Shown: one piece after another, positions 45,801 through 57,423 of the stretch | How the letters are laid out: each line of letters begins with the position of its first letter | How positions within the stretch are numbered: the stretch's first letter is position 1 | Assembly: GCA_011503125.2 (NCBI GenBank) | Contig: WWBZ02000040.1 | Coordinates: forward strand, 4,278,001-4,342,000 | Source of the DNA: Botryosphaeria dothidea | Lineage: Eukaryota; Ascomycota; Dothideomycetes; Botryosphaeriales; Botryosphaeriaceae | Direction: 5' to 3' | DNA length: 64,000 nucleotides | Translations under genes and position numbers: made by a program | Notes under the pieces: model-generated | The model's input: only the letters and a program-made list of their open reading frames with translations | Told to the model about the DNA's origin: nothing | The model's database searches: none

Positions 45801-46540
45801 AGTAACGGACATCTTTATACGCAGGATCTTTAGCCAACGAGGTCTACTAGACTCCCTTATATCAGACAGAGGCACGCAATTCGTCAGCGACTTTTGGCGC
45901 ACCCTTTGCTAGCGGCTAAGTATTAAGGCTAACTTCTCTACTGCCTTCCATCCCGAGACAGATAGTCAAATAGAACGCATGAACCAGGAGCTGGAGTAGT
46001 ACTTACGCGCCTTTACGTCCTTTAGACAAGACGACTGGGAAGAACTACTGCCTCTGGCAGAGTTTGCTATTAATAATTACGAGTCTTCGACAACTTAAAT
46101 GACACCCTTCTTTATAGATACCGGCACCTACCCACGGATGGGATTCGAGCTAACGGGTTCAAAGAACGTTAAGCCTATCGAAAGCAAAGCGGCTATAGCC
46201 TACGCCCGTAGGATAGAAGAGATAACCGACTTCTACAAGGCTCAGATCATAGCTGTAAGATCTACCCAAGCCGAATACGCAAATCAGCACCGTCAAGCAT
46301 CACCTACGTACACCCAAGGTGACGAAGTCTGGCTCGATACACGCAATATTAAGACCCTCCGGCCTAGCAAGAAACTTGACCACAAATGGGCTGGCCCGTA
46401 TTAGATACAGCGCATAATTAATCCTCAAGTATATAAACTAATACTACCTGCATCACTAAAGGTCCACCCAGTCTTCCACACCTCGATACTACGTCCGGCT
46501 GCTAATGACCCTCTAGAAGGTTAATCTCAACCACCACCTC
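42890..46540 (+). pseudogene. pol: Gypsy C pol: protease, RT, RNase H, integrase
   Basis: A single frame, checked at 42931, 44158, 45298 and 46099. Protease: ALSDLGYEGFTFINIPF, where DSG is expected, so the catalytic triad is changed. RT at about 43600-44500 has MPFGLSNA and intact YVDDILIYS. RNase H at about 44640-45000 includes ITDHKNLEYF. Integrase zinc-binding region about 45450-45600 (GHLGVSKTYEILQRHYYW). The integrase core is at about 45650-46100, with MDFIVELP, LISDRGTQF and a later SQIERMNQELE giving the D,D(35)E residues. Integrase is the best-preserved part, with a 204-codon open block from 45298 to 45912. About 20 in-frame stops, all TAG/TAA in place of Trp/Gln, inactivate it. Confidence 0.88.
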
Positions 46541-46592
46541 TACTAGTACTTAGTACAGAACCTTCTTTAAACCAGATTTAGTACGCCCTACG

Positions 46593-49500
46593 GTCCTTGA
46601 TCTAACCCTATTAACTCAAAATTTATCTAATAGAATAAAGAACTGGCAAATCCTCGATGACTTCGGCTCAGATCACCGGCCGATATTCTTTAAGATAGAA
46701 ACTAGAGGCCCTATATTAGATTCCCCTACTACTACGGCCCGATTTAATACTACGAAAGCAGACTAGAAAAGATTCTCCCTAATTTTCTAAGAGAAAGTTA
46801 AAGAAAAGCTTCCCAACATGCTAGCAATAGCCCGGAACCTAGAACCTTCCTTCTCTCTCTCGAAAAAGATAGTAGCTGCCAAACTACTTAAGATACCAGC
46901 GCTAGATAATCTAGGAGATACGCTAACTGAAGCTATCTCCCACGCTGCGAGTCTTACTATTCCTCGTCTTAAACTAGGACTAAAGTCGAAATCGTGGTAG
47001 AACGAGGAGCTATCTACTAAAAGGTAAGAGCTAAAACGAAAGGCTCGTCTTCTCTCCTTCCCCTCTACGCAGGAAGAGAAGCAAGAATACCTAGAAACCC
47101 GGAAAACCTTCGTTAACGCGATTAAGTAAGCTAAACGCCAGCACTAGAATCAATTTCTCTCGTTAAACTCCCCTTAAGATATATATAAAGCTATGTCATA
47201 TACGAAGCCTCGATCCTACGATTAAATTCCCCCTATAAAAGGGAAAGATGGCTAAGTTAAGACTAGCTTTAAGGGATAGTGCTCTGCCCTAAGGGAGGGC
47301 CTTTTGCCTATACCTCCCTCGGCCCCTCCGTATAACTAGGACAGCTACTCCCCCTCCGAGAACTAGAATTAGCCTATCCTTAGCTATACGGAACTAGAAA
47401 AAGCATGCTTAAACCAAATAAAAGGCACGACCCTAGGGCTAGATACTATAATATAAGAGATAATTACTTATACGTTTCAAGCCGCCCCCGACGCCTTCTA
47501 TCAGGTATATAGCCTACTTTTTACCTACGGATACCATCCGTTACGCTAGAGATAGGCTACCGGTATAATTCTAAAGAAGCCGAATAAACCCGATAAGTCC
47601 GCCCCAAAGGCTTATAGGGTAATTTTACTTCTAAATTGCCTAGGAAAAACTCTTAAACGAATACTTGTAAAAAGGCTAGGCTTCTTAGCAGAAACGACCT
47701 CTCTTCTAGACCCCTCCTAAATTAGGGGAAGGCTAAAGAAATCTGCTATCGATGCCGCCCTATTATTAACGAATATTGCTAAAAAAGACCGCCGTAAAAA
47801 GCGTAAAACGTCGGCCCTATTCCTTAATATAAAAGGAGCCTTTGACCACGTCGCCTAAGAACAACTACTAGCTATAATAGCAAGAATAGGCCTACTAATT
47901 AACCTACTCGCGTAGGTTAGGTCGTTTCTTAATCTACGAGTACTACGCCTCGCCTTTAACGGAGAAAATAAGGAATTTAGTAGAATAGAGACCGGGATTC
48001 CTTAAGGAAGCCCAATCTCCCCTATGCTATTCCTTATATATACCCGAGAGCTCTTTAAAACAAATAAAATTACCTACCTATCCTATATAGATAATATTAG
48101 TCTTATAGCTAGTTCTTCTAGTTATAAGCGTAATAAATATCTATTAGAGGAAGAGGTAAAACAGCTCTATAAGCGAGGCCAAGAGAACGGGGTAGAATTC
48201 GACCTTTTAAAGACTAAACTCCTACACTTCTCTAACAACAAAGAGGCTAGCTAAACCTCTATTATCTTACTAGACGGTAATATAGTAGAACCTTAAAAAC
48301 TCGTCCGGTGGCTAGGAATCTTCTTCGACCTAAAACTTACTTTTAAGAAGCACGTCTCTATAAGAGTTAGCCAAGCCCGTTTAGCCTTCCAACGCCTCTC
48401 TAGACTAGCTAATACCGAACGAGGTCTATCCCCCTACGCGGTTAGACAGCTATATATAGCCTGTATTACCAGCGTAGCCGATTTCGGCTGTCCGATCTTC
48501 TGGAAAAATTAGGCACAGTTTAAACGCCAATATACACTACTCCAAAATCTTGCTCTACGAAAGATTCTAGGAGTTTTTAAAACTACCCCTATTATTCCTC
48601 TAGAACTAGAGACGGTAATCCCACCCTCCAAGCTCCGCCTAGACGATACCCTAAAAAAGTATGCGTTTAGAATAAGACAGCTTAAAAAGGAACATCTAAT
48701 CCGCTACGAAATAGAGAGAGAATCTAACCGAAATATAGGAGGTATACCTCCTATACAGGTAGAAAGAATAAGGAGAATATACTCTAAAATCCCTAAGGAG
48801 ATAGAAGAGGTAGACCCCTTTCTTTTTAAACCATAGAGCGGTAGTCCCCCCTATTCGGTTAGGATATCTACCCTAGAGAAGGAAGCCGAAGCTAAAGCAT
48901 ACGCTAAGGGCCTCCTAGAAGCCCCAAATAGTTAAGTATCTATATACTCCGACACCTCACAACTTCCAATAGAAAAAGGGATAGGAATAGGAATAGGAAT
49001 ACTAGACCTTAGCTAATCTCGAGATACTATATAATAAGAACTAGTTAGAAACTACGGTCCTAACTACCTCGTTTATAACGGCGAACTAGAAGGTATTATA
49101 AATACCCTTGAATTTGCTAGTAAACGAGGATATAAAAACCGAGAAATAAGAGTCTATGCGGATAACTAGGCCGCACTCTTACGGCTATAAACCCTAGCTA
49201 ATACTCCTAGCCAAGATTAACAAATCCGGGCAGTTAAAGCAGTAAAAATCCTATAGGATAAGGGGAATAAAATCTCTCTAGAATGGGCACCTGGATATAA
49301 AGATATCCTTGGAAACGAGGCCGCGGACAAACTCGTAAAAGAAGCTACTAGACTACCCATATCAAGCTCTAAAAATAGCCTAGCCTTCTACAGAATACAG
49401 CTAAAGAAGGAGCTTTATAAGGAGTAGACAAAGAAGCTTAAAAATACCCCAGCCTCTACCTATAAGGACCTATACGGCTATTAAGTTAAACGGAAACTAA

Positions 49501-49790
49501 AACCCCCTCTAAAGGAGCGGGAATTAGCCTCCGCCTTTTACTAACTAAAGATAGAACACGGATACTTTAGATCCTATCTCTTTAGGTTTAAACATACCGG
49601 AACCGATAGGTGCCCTTGCACGAACACAGCAAAACAAACACCTAGACATCTTTTACTAAAATACCTAAAATACTCCTACGAAAGAAGGAGTATTAAGGAT
49701 ATACTTAGAAGAGAATATCTAGACCTAAAGGAGCTTCTTACCTCGATAAAAGGAATATCTAGTACGCTAGAGTTTCTAAAATAAATATAG
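46593..49790 (+). pseudogene. LINE-beta ORF2: endonuclease end, RT, RNase H
   Basis: One frame throughout, checked at 46656, 46818, 48024, 48951, 49158 and 49611. It begins in the endonuclease C terminus (LDLTLLTQN, then FGSDHRPIFFKI). RT about 47550-48250 contains LFLNIKGAFDHVA and SYIDNISLIASS; both catalytic positions read Asn where Asp is usual (LDIKGAFD, YIDD). RNase H about 48935-49350 has IYSDTSQ and EIRVYADN. A Cys/His tail near 49610 reads RCPCTNTAKQTPRHLLL. Several Trp/Gln stops are present. It would nick and reverse-transcribe at target DNA if intact. Confidence 0.85.
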
Positions 49791-50051
49791 ATATCTATAC
49801 GGAGGTGGTATCTAGAAACTAGCTCGGCGGAGCTCTAAATAAACGTATACCTACCGTACTTCCTTTTACTTTCCTTATATACTTCCTCTTTACTTCCTTT
49901 GGCTATAAGCCTATTTAGGCGATAGACGCTATACCGTTTACTATACCTAAAAAGCCCACCTTTACTAAAAGAGGTATTACCCTTCTATAGCTACGAGTTC
50001 TAGAAACTCCGTCTTTAATAGTCTTAGGCTAAAAAAAGGACGTAAAACTAA

Positions 50052-50076
50052 ATAATAAATAAATAAATAAATAAAA
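50052..50076 (+). repeat. (TAAA)n tail of LINE-beta
   Basis: A run of ataaataaataaataaa closing LINE-beta copy 1. Simple-repeat tails like this mark the 3' end in several LINE clades. Confidence 0.7.
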
Positions 50077-50135
50077 TAGCTCTATTACTATACTAGCTTT
50101 AACTACTTTAACTAATTAGCGCGCGGGTAGACGAA

Positions 50136-50198
50136 TAGATAGATAGATAGATTAATAAATAGATAAATAGCTAACTAACTAACTATCTATCTATCTAC
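50136..50198. repeat. Inverted GATA / ATCT microsatellite
   Basis: Holds (taga)n, then taaata and ctaactaact steps, then (tatc)n. The first and last blocks are reverse complements and could form a hairpin. The GATA unit is the same as the LINE-alpha/SINE tail, so this may be two tail remnants head to head, though no adjoining element sequence is visible. Confidence 0.55.
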
Positions 50199-50226
50199 TT
50201 TACTTTAGTATACTATACTACGCTAC

Positions 50227-50477
50227 TATAATAATGCGGAGGCAAATAAGTATAAGGGGCTTAGACCTATAAGATCTAATATAAGGGGCTAGGCTTAAGG
50301 GATAAGGAATAAGGAGAAAGGTAGGAAGATATAGTAAGTCTACGGAGAACAAGGTGGTCTAAGGAGGATATAAAGTTGCTAGACTAAAGAACTAACTACG
50401 AGGCAGAGGGGGCGAGGTTTATATATATAAAGAACTAACTAAAATACTAGCTTCCTAATTTGTAAGCAGGTAAGTCT
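50227..50477 (-). mobile_element. Diverged B-like LTR, left part
   Basis: From tataataatgcgga (compare tgtaatgaacgga) through gctagactaaagaactaac and taagcaggtaagtct it follows the B LTR in order with many differences. It is split by Gypsy B2 at the TSD agtct (50473-50477) and continues at 56232. The outer limits are uncertain and no TSD was found for it. Confidence 0.5.
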
Positions 50478-50849
50478 TATTATAAACGTGGCTTGCTTAG
50501 ACCCCTTACCTCTCGTTTACCTTCGTTGATTTAAAATCCAGATCTAGACTTACCTGCTTATAAATCAGGAAGCTAGTATTTTAGTTCGTTCTTTATGTAT
50601 ATAAAGCTCGCCCCTCTACTTTGTAGTTAGTTCTTTAGTCTAGCAATGAGTATTCCTCGCGTATAACTTGGTACGCCTTAAATTAGACCTTGCTTGCCTC
50701 CCTCGTCCCTCGTCCCTCGTCCCTCGTCTTTCGCACCTTATACCCTCGCCCTTTAAACTACACCCTTATACTTCGGCATTGCTTTACCCCTACTGCCTTT
50801 ACCGGCTTCGTTATCTCGTCTCTCCGCCCTCCAAGGTCCGTTTATTATA
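50478..50849 (+). repeat. 5' LTR of Gypsy B2
   Basis: 372 bp, from tattataaacgtgg to gtttattata. It contains the heptamer minisatellite (cctcgtc)n near 50699-50732, the cause of recurring Pro/Leu/Ser-rich open frames in every B LTR. Confidence 0.92.
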
Positions 50850-50914
50850 TTTTGCTAGACTCTTATCTAGTAGGCCTAAAGCTCTCGTCCAAGCCCAAGA
50901 CTATAGCCTTCGAA

Positions 50915-52110
50915 ATAGGAAACGACCCGCCTCCCGACCCTTGGGAGACGCTTTTCTAAATCCTCGATTAAGTCCCTGTCCCTGTTAATGCTCGTCCTAC
51001 CTTCCCTGAAGATATCCCGGTTTCCCTACGCGTTACCCTTAGCCAGGCGTACGCTAGAGGAAGATAATCCTGCCTAAGATCCGATATCGATTCACTAGTT
51101 ATCCCTAAGAATGCTACGAACGCCCAAGTTGCTTGCATCTTTCACTACTACGGTTTCGGCCAAGATAAAGCCTTCGCCCGACTCTAACTACTAGCTCCGA
51201 ACCTCCCTACTAACACTCCGGCTACTACGTCTATAGTATCTTCTTTAGAAACTCCTACCCCTCGTCCCCGCATCCCTAAGGTATCGGATCCAGAACCCTT
51301 TAAAGGAGAACGCACTCGGTTCTAGAACTTCGCCACGCAACTTCAACTCAAATTTGCCTCGGACCCATCTGCCTTTATAACGGATATAGCTAAGATTACC
51401 TACGCTGGTTTATATCTTCGCGATGCGGCTTACACCTGGTTTGCCCCTTACGTCTCTGCTTCGAACGGCTCTATAGAATTCGACAACTATAAGTCCTTCT
51501 ACCAAGCTCTTAAGGCCGCATTCGACGATCCTAACGCTTACGCAACGGCCGAACGATCCCTCCTCGCACTTAAACAAGACAAGTCCTGCTCGGCTTACTA
51601 CTCACGGTTCCTCTCGCTTATCACGACCCTCGGTTAGAAAGAAAACGCAGTTAAGATCCACTACTTCCGCCTTAGCCTTAAGGAGAATCTTAAGGACCTT
51701 CTTGTTGGACGTTCTATGCTAATAGAATTCGGAAAATTCGCTAAAACCTGCATTGCGTTGGACAACTAACTCTATGCTCGAACAATTAAGAAAAAGATGC
51801 CCGTAACTCGTATCCCTACCTCGACTCCTCTCTTTACACCAACTACTCCCCAACCTTCGTCTCCCACGCCAACCTCGATTCCTCAAGGTAAACCTATAGA
51901 ACTAGATGCCACCGCTCGAAAGGCTTACCGGAAAGCCAACAACCTCTGCGCCTACTATAGTAACCCTAACTATTAGGTTAAAGAGTGCCCTAAAGCTAAA
52001 GCTAAGGGGCTTAAACTTAACACGACTTCGCATACACCTACGTTACCAACTACCCCAAATTAACCGATAATACCTCCTACAGCGTTAGTCCTCTACGTGT
52101 CAAAAAACGT
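50915..52110 (+). pseudogene. gag: Gypsy B2 gag with damaged CCHC knuckle
   Basis: The start codon has become ATA at 50915-50917 (followed by GNDPPPDPWETLF and a stop at a Gln). The zinc knuckle near 51945 reads LCAYYSNPNY and then a stop: Cys, Gly, His and Trp of the expected knuckle are all altered by C-to-T/G-to-A changes. It aligns with B1 gag from end to end. The C-terminal limit is approximate. Confidence 0.75.
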
Positions 52111-52149
52111 AGAAGGCTAGGTAGCCCCCGGCACCTACCTAGCCCTTGT

Positions 52150-55100
52150 CCGATCTCCACTTCGAATTAGTTTTCTATTCTTGCTTCCCTCGCGTCTTCA
52201 AATCTTAGAACACTCTCGTTTTCATCTTTAGAACCCCGTACCCTACAGCCCCGTGCTATAGATCTTAGGAAACGTCCGCTCCTTATCCTTAAATTAGTAG
52301 TTAATAATAAAATCGAAACTTCGGCTATGTTAGACTCTAGTGCCTCGTCCCTTTTTATAGATAATGCCTTTATTACATCCCATTCGATCCCTACACGCCA
52401 AAAACCCCAAGCTAAATCCCTCGAACTCGCGGACGGATCCATCGCCGGACGGATTACCCACGAGGCCGACCTTCAACTTAATATTAATTAGTATTAAGAA
52501 CTCGTTACCTTCCAAGTAACTAAGCTCGGTTAATACTTAATTATCCTAGGAAAACCCTAGCTAGAACGATATGATCCACACGTCCTATAGTCAAAAAACA
52601 CGATTACCTTCGCCTCCCCTTTTTACCAAGCAAATTACTTACCTACTCGCCAACCCACAACTACGCTTTCCCCCTCGCCTCCTAATTCGCCTTCGATCTC
52701 TTACGCTACTATATCCTACGCCGCCCTTACTCGTTACGTCCAACGAGATAAGACTAGAATATACGCCGTATCAATTAAGGAGATCTAAGAACACCTTAAT
52801 AACCTTAAGAAAACGGAACAACAAACCCCGGAATAAGAACTCGAAACCCTCCGCTCACGAATCCCCGCTCGATTCTACTATCTTCTTCCCTTCTTTACGA
52901 AGAAAGAGGCCGATAGGCTTCCCCCATATCGATATATTAATTATGAGATTTTATTAGAAGAGGGCAAGAAACCCCTATTCGGTCCTCTCTACTCAATATT
53001 CGATTTAGAGCTTAAGGCTCTACGTGAATACCTTAATAAAAACCTTAAGAAAGGTTTTATTCGGCCCTTATCCTCATCCTCTGCGTCCCCTATTCTCTTT
53101 ATTAAGAAGCTAGGTAGCGGCCTTCGTTTTTGCGTGGATTATCGCGAACTAAATGGTATTACGAAAAAGAACCGTTATCTACTCCCCTTAGTTAACGAGA
53201 CTCTCCGTCAACTTTAGGGCTCTCGTATTTTTACTCGACTCGACCTTCGCGGTACTTATAACCTTATCCGGATTAAGGAAGGCTCCGAATACTTAACCGC
53301 CTTTAGGACTCGCTATAGCCTATACGAATACCTTATTATACCCTTTAGCCTTACGAATACGCCTGCTACCTACTAACAATTCGTTAACGATACGCTACGT
53401 AAATATCTTAACCGCTAGTACGTCGTCTATCTAGATAATATCCTTATCTACTCGGAAACTAAGGAGGAGCACCACGAACACGTCCGATTAGTCCTCGAAA
53501 AGCTTCGTAAAGTAGGCTTATACGTTAAAGGCGAAAAATATAACTTCTATACGACTTCGACTACGTTCCTTAGCTTCGTTATCTCTCTAGACGGTATCTC
53601 TATAGACCTAGCTAAGGTAGCCGCCGTAAAAGACTAGGAGATTCCCCGCTCAGTTAAAGATCTTTAATCGTTCCTTGGCTTTACAAACTTTTACCGACGA
53701 TTTATTAAAGGATACTCTCGAAAAGCTAGAGCCCTCTTTAGGCTCCTAGCTAAGAATATTCGTTTTACTTAGGGAAAAGAATAGGATAAGGCATTTACTT
53801 ATCTTAAGGAAGCCTTCTGCTCTTACCTAATCCTCCGACACTTTAACCCCCAACTCGAAACTATCCTTAAAACCGACTCATCCGACTTTGTTATCTCCGT
53901 AATTTTGTCCTAATAGGTAACCTACGAGGATGGCAGAAGAATCCTACATCCCATCGCCTACTACTCTCGGAAAATAACCCCCGTAGAGTAGAACTATAGT
54001 ATTAGAGATAAGGAACTCTTAGCTATTATAGAAGCCCTAAAGGAATACCGTTCCCTCGTTATTAACCTCTCCTCGCCACTCCTAGTTCTTACAGATTACT
54101 CGAATTTAACTAGCTTTGCCTCTAAGTAAATTCTAAACCGTCGGCAAGCACGCTGGGCAATTAAACTCTTAGAACTCGACTTTAAGATCGTCTACCGCCC
54201 AGGAACTAAGAATCAACGCGCGGATGCGTTAATAAGACGGTCAGGAGACCTCCCTGCTCGAGAGGGGCGCCTACCCCCTACTACGATCCTTACCTCTAAA
54301 AAATTCGAAATTTCGACCCTTATTTCTACTCGACATTTGATCGCTAGGCTAGAACCGTCTCTGGCTAGTGATATTCGCTTAGCACTCGATGAGGATACTC
54401 TTAGACAAGAGATCCTTACTTCACTCGATACCCACGCACTTCGACATCCTAAGGTAGATTTAGGCGTATATTCTAAGGATAACGATAGTCTATTACTAGT
54501 TAATAGACTTATCTATATTCCTAAAGATCTAAGCCTCCGCCAAAGGATTATTAGCTCTCGACACTCGCATCCGGCTGCTAGACACCCAGGCCAAGCAGCA
54601 ACATTTAAACTCGTTACTCGTAATTTCTAGTGGCCAGGTCTACGCTAGACAGTAGCTCGTTTTATACGAAACTGTGAGACCTACCAAAGAATTAAACCCG
54701 CTCGACATGCCCCCTATAGATATTTGAAACCCCTTAAAGTGCCACAACGCCGCTAGCAATCCGTTTCTCTTAATTTAATTACGGGACTTCCAACGTCCAA
54801 CTCGTTCGATGCTATACTAGTAGTCGTAGATCGACTAACTAAAATGGCTTACTTTATCCCTTGCTAAACAACCCTCGATTCGATAGAGCTTGCTAAGCTT
54901 TATCGAGACTACGTTTTTCGACTATATAGCTTACCCGACGACTTCGTATCTAACCGCGGCTCGATTTTTACCTCTAAATTTACTAGAACTCTTAGTAGAT
55001 CCCTATCTATTAAGACTAACTTTAGTACGGCTTTCTACCCGTAAACCGACGGCTAGACAGAGCGTATTAACGCTATTCTCGAACAATACCTGCGTGCCTA

Positions 55101-55821
55101 CGTTTCGTATTAATAAGACGATTGGAACGACTTTCTCTCCCTTACTAAATTCGCTTATAATAATACGATCTCGACTACGACTAAGGTTACACCTTTCTTC
55201 GTAAACTACGGCTTCCACCCTCGTTATAAGATTCTATAAAAAGACTCGATCTTAGCCCCCCTCGAACCCCTACGCCTCTTCTAAGAGAACCTCGAAAACC
55301 TCGAAAACTACCTTCGCCAAGAAATTCGATTCGCATAAGACGCCTACGTAGAATAGGCCAATAAAGACCGTATTTCGCCACCCGTCTTTAAGCCTAGTAA
55401 CCTTGTTTGGCTCCTAAGAAGGCATATCTCGACAACAAGGCCTTCGGATAAACTTAACTTTAAACGCCTTGGCCCCTTTCCCATCCTAGAGAAGATCTCG
55501 ACCCATGCCTATCGCCTAGAACTACTAAGGACGATAAAAGTCTACCCTGTATTCCACGTCTCTTTACTCGAACCCGCAGCCTCTAACCCCTTGCCTAATT
55601 AAGTCCAACCTCCGCCCCCGTCCGTTATCGTTAACGGCGAAGAAGAGTACAGGGTAGAAGAGATTCTAGACGTTAAAGCAACCCGGAGACAACCAAAATA
55701 CCTCGTGAAATGGACTGGTTACTCGACACTAACCTGGGAACCTTACGACCTTGTTAAAGACCTTAAGGCCCTTAATACGTTCTATAAACGTTACCCTTCG
55801 AAACCTCGACCCTTAAGCTAA
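52150..55821 (+). pseudogene. pol: Gypsy B2 pol: protease, RT, RNase H, integrase, chromodomain
   Basis: A single frame checked at 52327, 53428, 54337 and 55639, ending in TAA at 55819-55821. Protease: MLDSSASSLFID, with the catalytic Gly lost. RT about 53000-53700: [17 protein letters not shown] and YLDNILIYSE (YLDD expected). RNase H about 53870-54180. Integrase zinc-binding and core about 54540-55220. The C-terminal chromodomain about 55640-55770 reads YRVEEILDVKATRR, then YLVKWTGY and WEPYD, the aromatic-cage pattern of chromodomains that bind methylated histone H3. This would steer integration to heterochromatin. Trp/Gln stops inactivate it. Confidence 0.9.
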
Positions 55822-55859
55822 AGGCTCGTAGGAACTCACCCCTAGGGAGGAGAGCCTAC

Positions 55860-56231
55860 TATTATAAACGTGGCTTGCTTAGACCCCTTACCTCTCGTTT
55901 ACCTTCGTTAATTTAAAATCCAGATCTAGACTTACCTGCTTATAAATTAGGAAGCTAGTATTTTAGTTCGTTCTTTATGTATATAAAGCTCGCCCCTCTG
56001 CTTTGTAGTTAGTTCTTTAGTCTAGCAATGAGTATTCCTCGCGTATAACTTGGTACGCCTTAAATTGGACCTTGCTTGCCTCCCTCGTCCCTCGTCCCTC
56101 GTCCCTCGTCTTTCGCACCTTATACCCTCGCCCTTTGAACTACACCCTTATACTTCGGCATTACTTTACCCCTACTGCCTTTACCGGCTTCGTTATCTCG
56201 TCTCTCCGCCCTCCAAGGTCCGTTTATTACA
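55860..56231 (+). repeat. 3' LTR of Gypsy B2
   Basis: 372 bp, nearly identical to the 5' LTR at 50478-50849, ending gtttattaca and followed by TSD agtct. Confidence 0.92.
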
Positions 56232-56318
56232 AGTCTAGACCTCGGTACTAAGTCAACGAAGCTAAAAGGGAAGTAAGGGGTCTATAGACTAGAATCCTAA
56301 TAGCTACGCTATATTATA
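56232..56318 (-). mobile_element. Diverged B-like LTR, right part
   Basis: Continues the split LTR of 50227-50477. The words aacgaag, taaggggtct and gctacg keep the order seen in the B LTR. The end at 56318 is a guess. Confidence 0.45.
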
Positions 56319-56708
56319 CTACGACTAAAACTTACTACTAAACGCCTTTACCGACTCTTCTTTCTATCGGCTTCCCTTACTTCTAGGGCTTCTACCTATC
56401 TCCGCTACGCTCTAATTCGCTAATAACTAACCCTAACTTACCCGGCGCTTATAACGTGCGCTACTACCGCCGGTCCGTGCGCAAAACTAGTACCCTATTA
56501 AAACTACGATACCTCGAACTTTAACCGTCGATTTAATTACTACGACCGCGTGTTTCCGACCTATTCGAATTAGCTACGGGATGTATAGACGCGTACTTAG
56601 TATTCTACGTGGTTGTATCCTAGATTTTCGCTCGGGAACGCCGATAATTTCCATTCTCCTCCACCAATAATTTCGACCCCCCCCTACTAATGATTTCGAC
56701 CCCGGAAA
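56319..56708. other. Non-coding spacer before the solo A LTR
   Basis: No gene or known element recognised. Near its end are two copies of a motif, aataatttcgacccc (56666-56680) and aatgatttcgacccc (56689-56703), which recurs at 56982 beyond the solo LTR. Confidence 0.5.
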
Positions 56709-56713
56709 CTACT

Positions 56714-56946
56714 TGTGAGGCAGCAAAAGCCGAAATGATGGTATTGCTTTCAACTGAAAATCTATGTACAAGGAGAAAGGAAAGAGAGTCTGGAAAGAGA
56801 GGGCGAAGGGTAAATATACCCAGTCGCTTAGCGCTGGGCCCGTGCCCTAGTGCCTGACCGAGTTATCCTTGGTACAGCTGGGGCCTCTGGTTGCTGTTGA
56901 GTATCTACCCAGTTGCCTGGGGTGGTAGCGCTTAAGGGGCCTAACA
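56714..56946 (-). mobile_element. Solo LTR, family A
   Basis: 233 bp with intact ends tgtgaggcag and cctaaca and a 5-bp TSD, ctact / ctgct (56709-56713 and 56947-56951), differing by one G-to-A type change. It is the least RIP-mutated A LTR here, with 29 CA/TG dinucleotides by hand count, and gives the family's reference ends. Confidence 0.88.
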
Positions 56947-56980
56947 CTGCTAACCCTACTTTCGATTTGTATGGGCCCAC

Positions 56981-57006
56981 CAATGATTTCGACCCCGAAA
57001 TCATTG
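56981..57006. repeat. Perfect 26-bp hairpin
   Basis: caatgatttcg and its exact reverse complement cgaaatcattg separated by accc. The left arm is the motif also found at 56689-56703. It may be a transposon end or an unrelated palindrome. Confidence 0.7.
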
Positions 57007-57423
57007 CTGCATTACGGTTAGGGCCGAGATTACGTGGATAGTATTGCTGTCGGTGTTGCAGAGGCATGTATATGCCCATTTTTTCTTCCTTGCTCTCAGT
57101 CAGCAACTTCTTCGTCAAGAGGGGACTTGGGGACGGTGCTAAGGAAGGTTGTTTGTGCTGAAAGAAAAAAAAGGAGTGGGACCAGAAGAGGCGATGGCTG
57201 ATGTAGTGGTTCGATACTCTTTGGATTTTTTTTGTTCGTAATCATTACGGATACCGCAGCAGTCGCCATCGACACCAGCATAAAGCTGCCTTGTATATAT
57301 CTCAGTATAAGATCGAAGATGTTAGGATCACCCGAGGGTAGTTTCACCAGTGTAGAACCTTCGATATACGAGTTGCAATTGCATTAAAACTATTGTGCGA
57401 AGAACAGAGATTGCGTTAGGGTG
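57007..57423. other. Spacer 3' of the secreted-protein gene
   Basis: Normal CA/TG content. Short minus-strand open frames occur (for example 57096-57347) but show no domain, no Cys pattern and no support. It is probably the 3' flank of the gene at 57424. Confidence 0.45.

Larger units (their letters stand above)
41360..46590 (+). mobile_element. Gypsy C, LTR-less remnant
   Basis: A plus-strand Ty3/Gypsy element with gag, protease, RT, RNase H and integrase in order. It is related to Gypsy A but distinct. The 3' end is cut by LINE-beta copy 1 soon after the integrase C-terminal domain ([16 protein letters not shown] near 46455-46505). LTRs were not recognised, so the outer limits are approximate. 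Confidence 0.8.
46593..50076 (+). mobile_element. LINE-beta copy 1, 5'-truncated, TAAA tail
   Basis: A plus-strand non-LTR element that starts inside the endonuclease domain, so it is 5'-truncated. It ends in an aataaataaa-type tail (about 50052-50076). It differs from LINE-alpha in its tail and in having an RNase H domain. I found no clear TSD. A second copy starts at 63361. Confidence 0.82.
50478..56231 (+). mobile_element. Gypsy B2, chromovirus with chromodomain
   Basis: A 5,754-bp plus-strand element with 372-bp LTRs (50478-50849 and 55860-56231) and a 5-bp TSD, agtct (50473-50477 and 56232-56236). It is colinear with Gypsy B1 without that copy's solo LTR. A purine-rich run, agggaggagag, lies just before the 3' LTR. 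It is more RIP-mutated than B1 in gag and pol. Confidence 0.93.

Noticed and set aside
50668..50988. Recurring 62-106-codon ORF (Pro/Leu/Ser-rich) also at 18888-19121, 56050-56238 and 58933-59133
   Set aside because: Each copy lies in a B-family LTR and comes from its heptamer minisatellite; recurrence reflects the LTR and not a conserved gene.
56828..57118. 96-codon minus-strand ORF
   Set aside because: More than a third of it is the solo A LTR; no domain is visible and it has no support.
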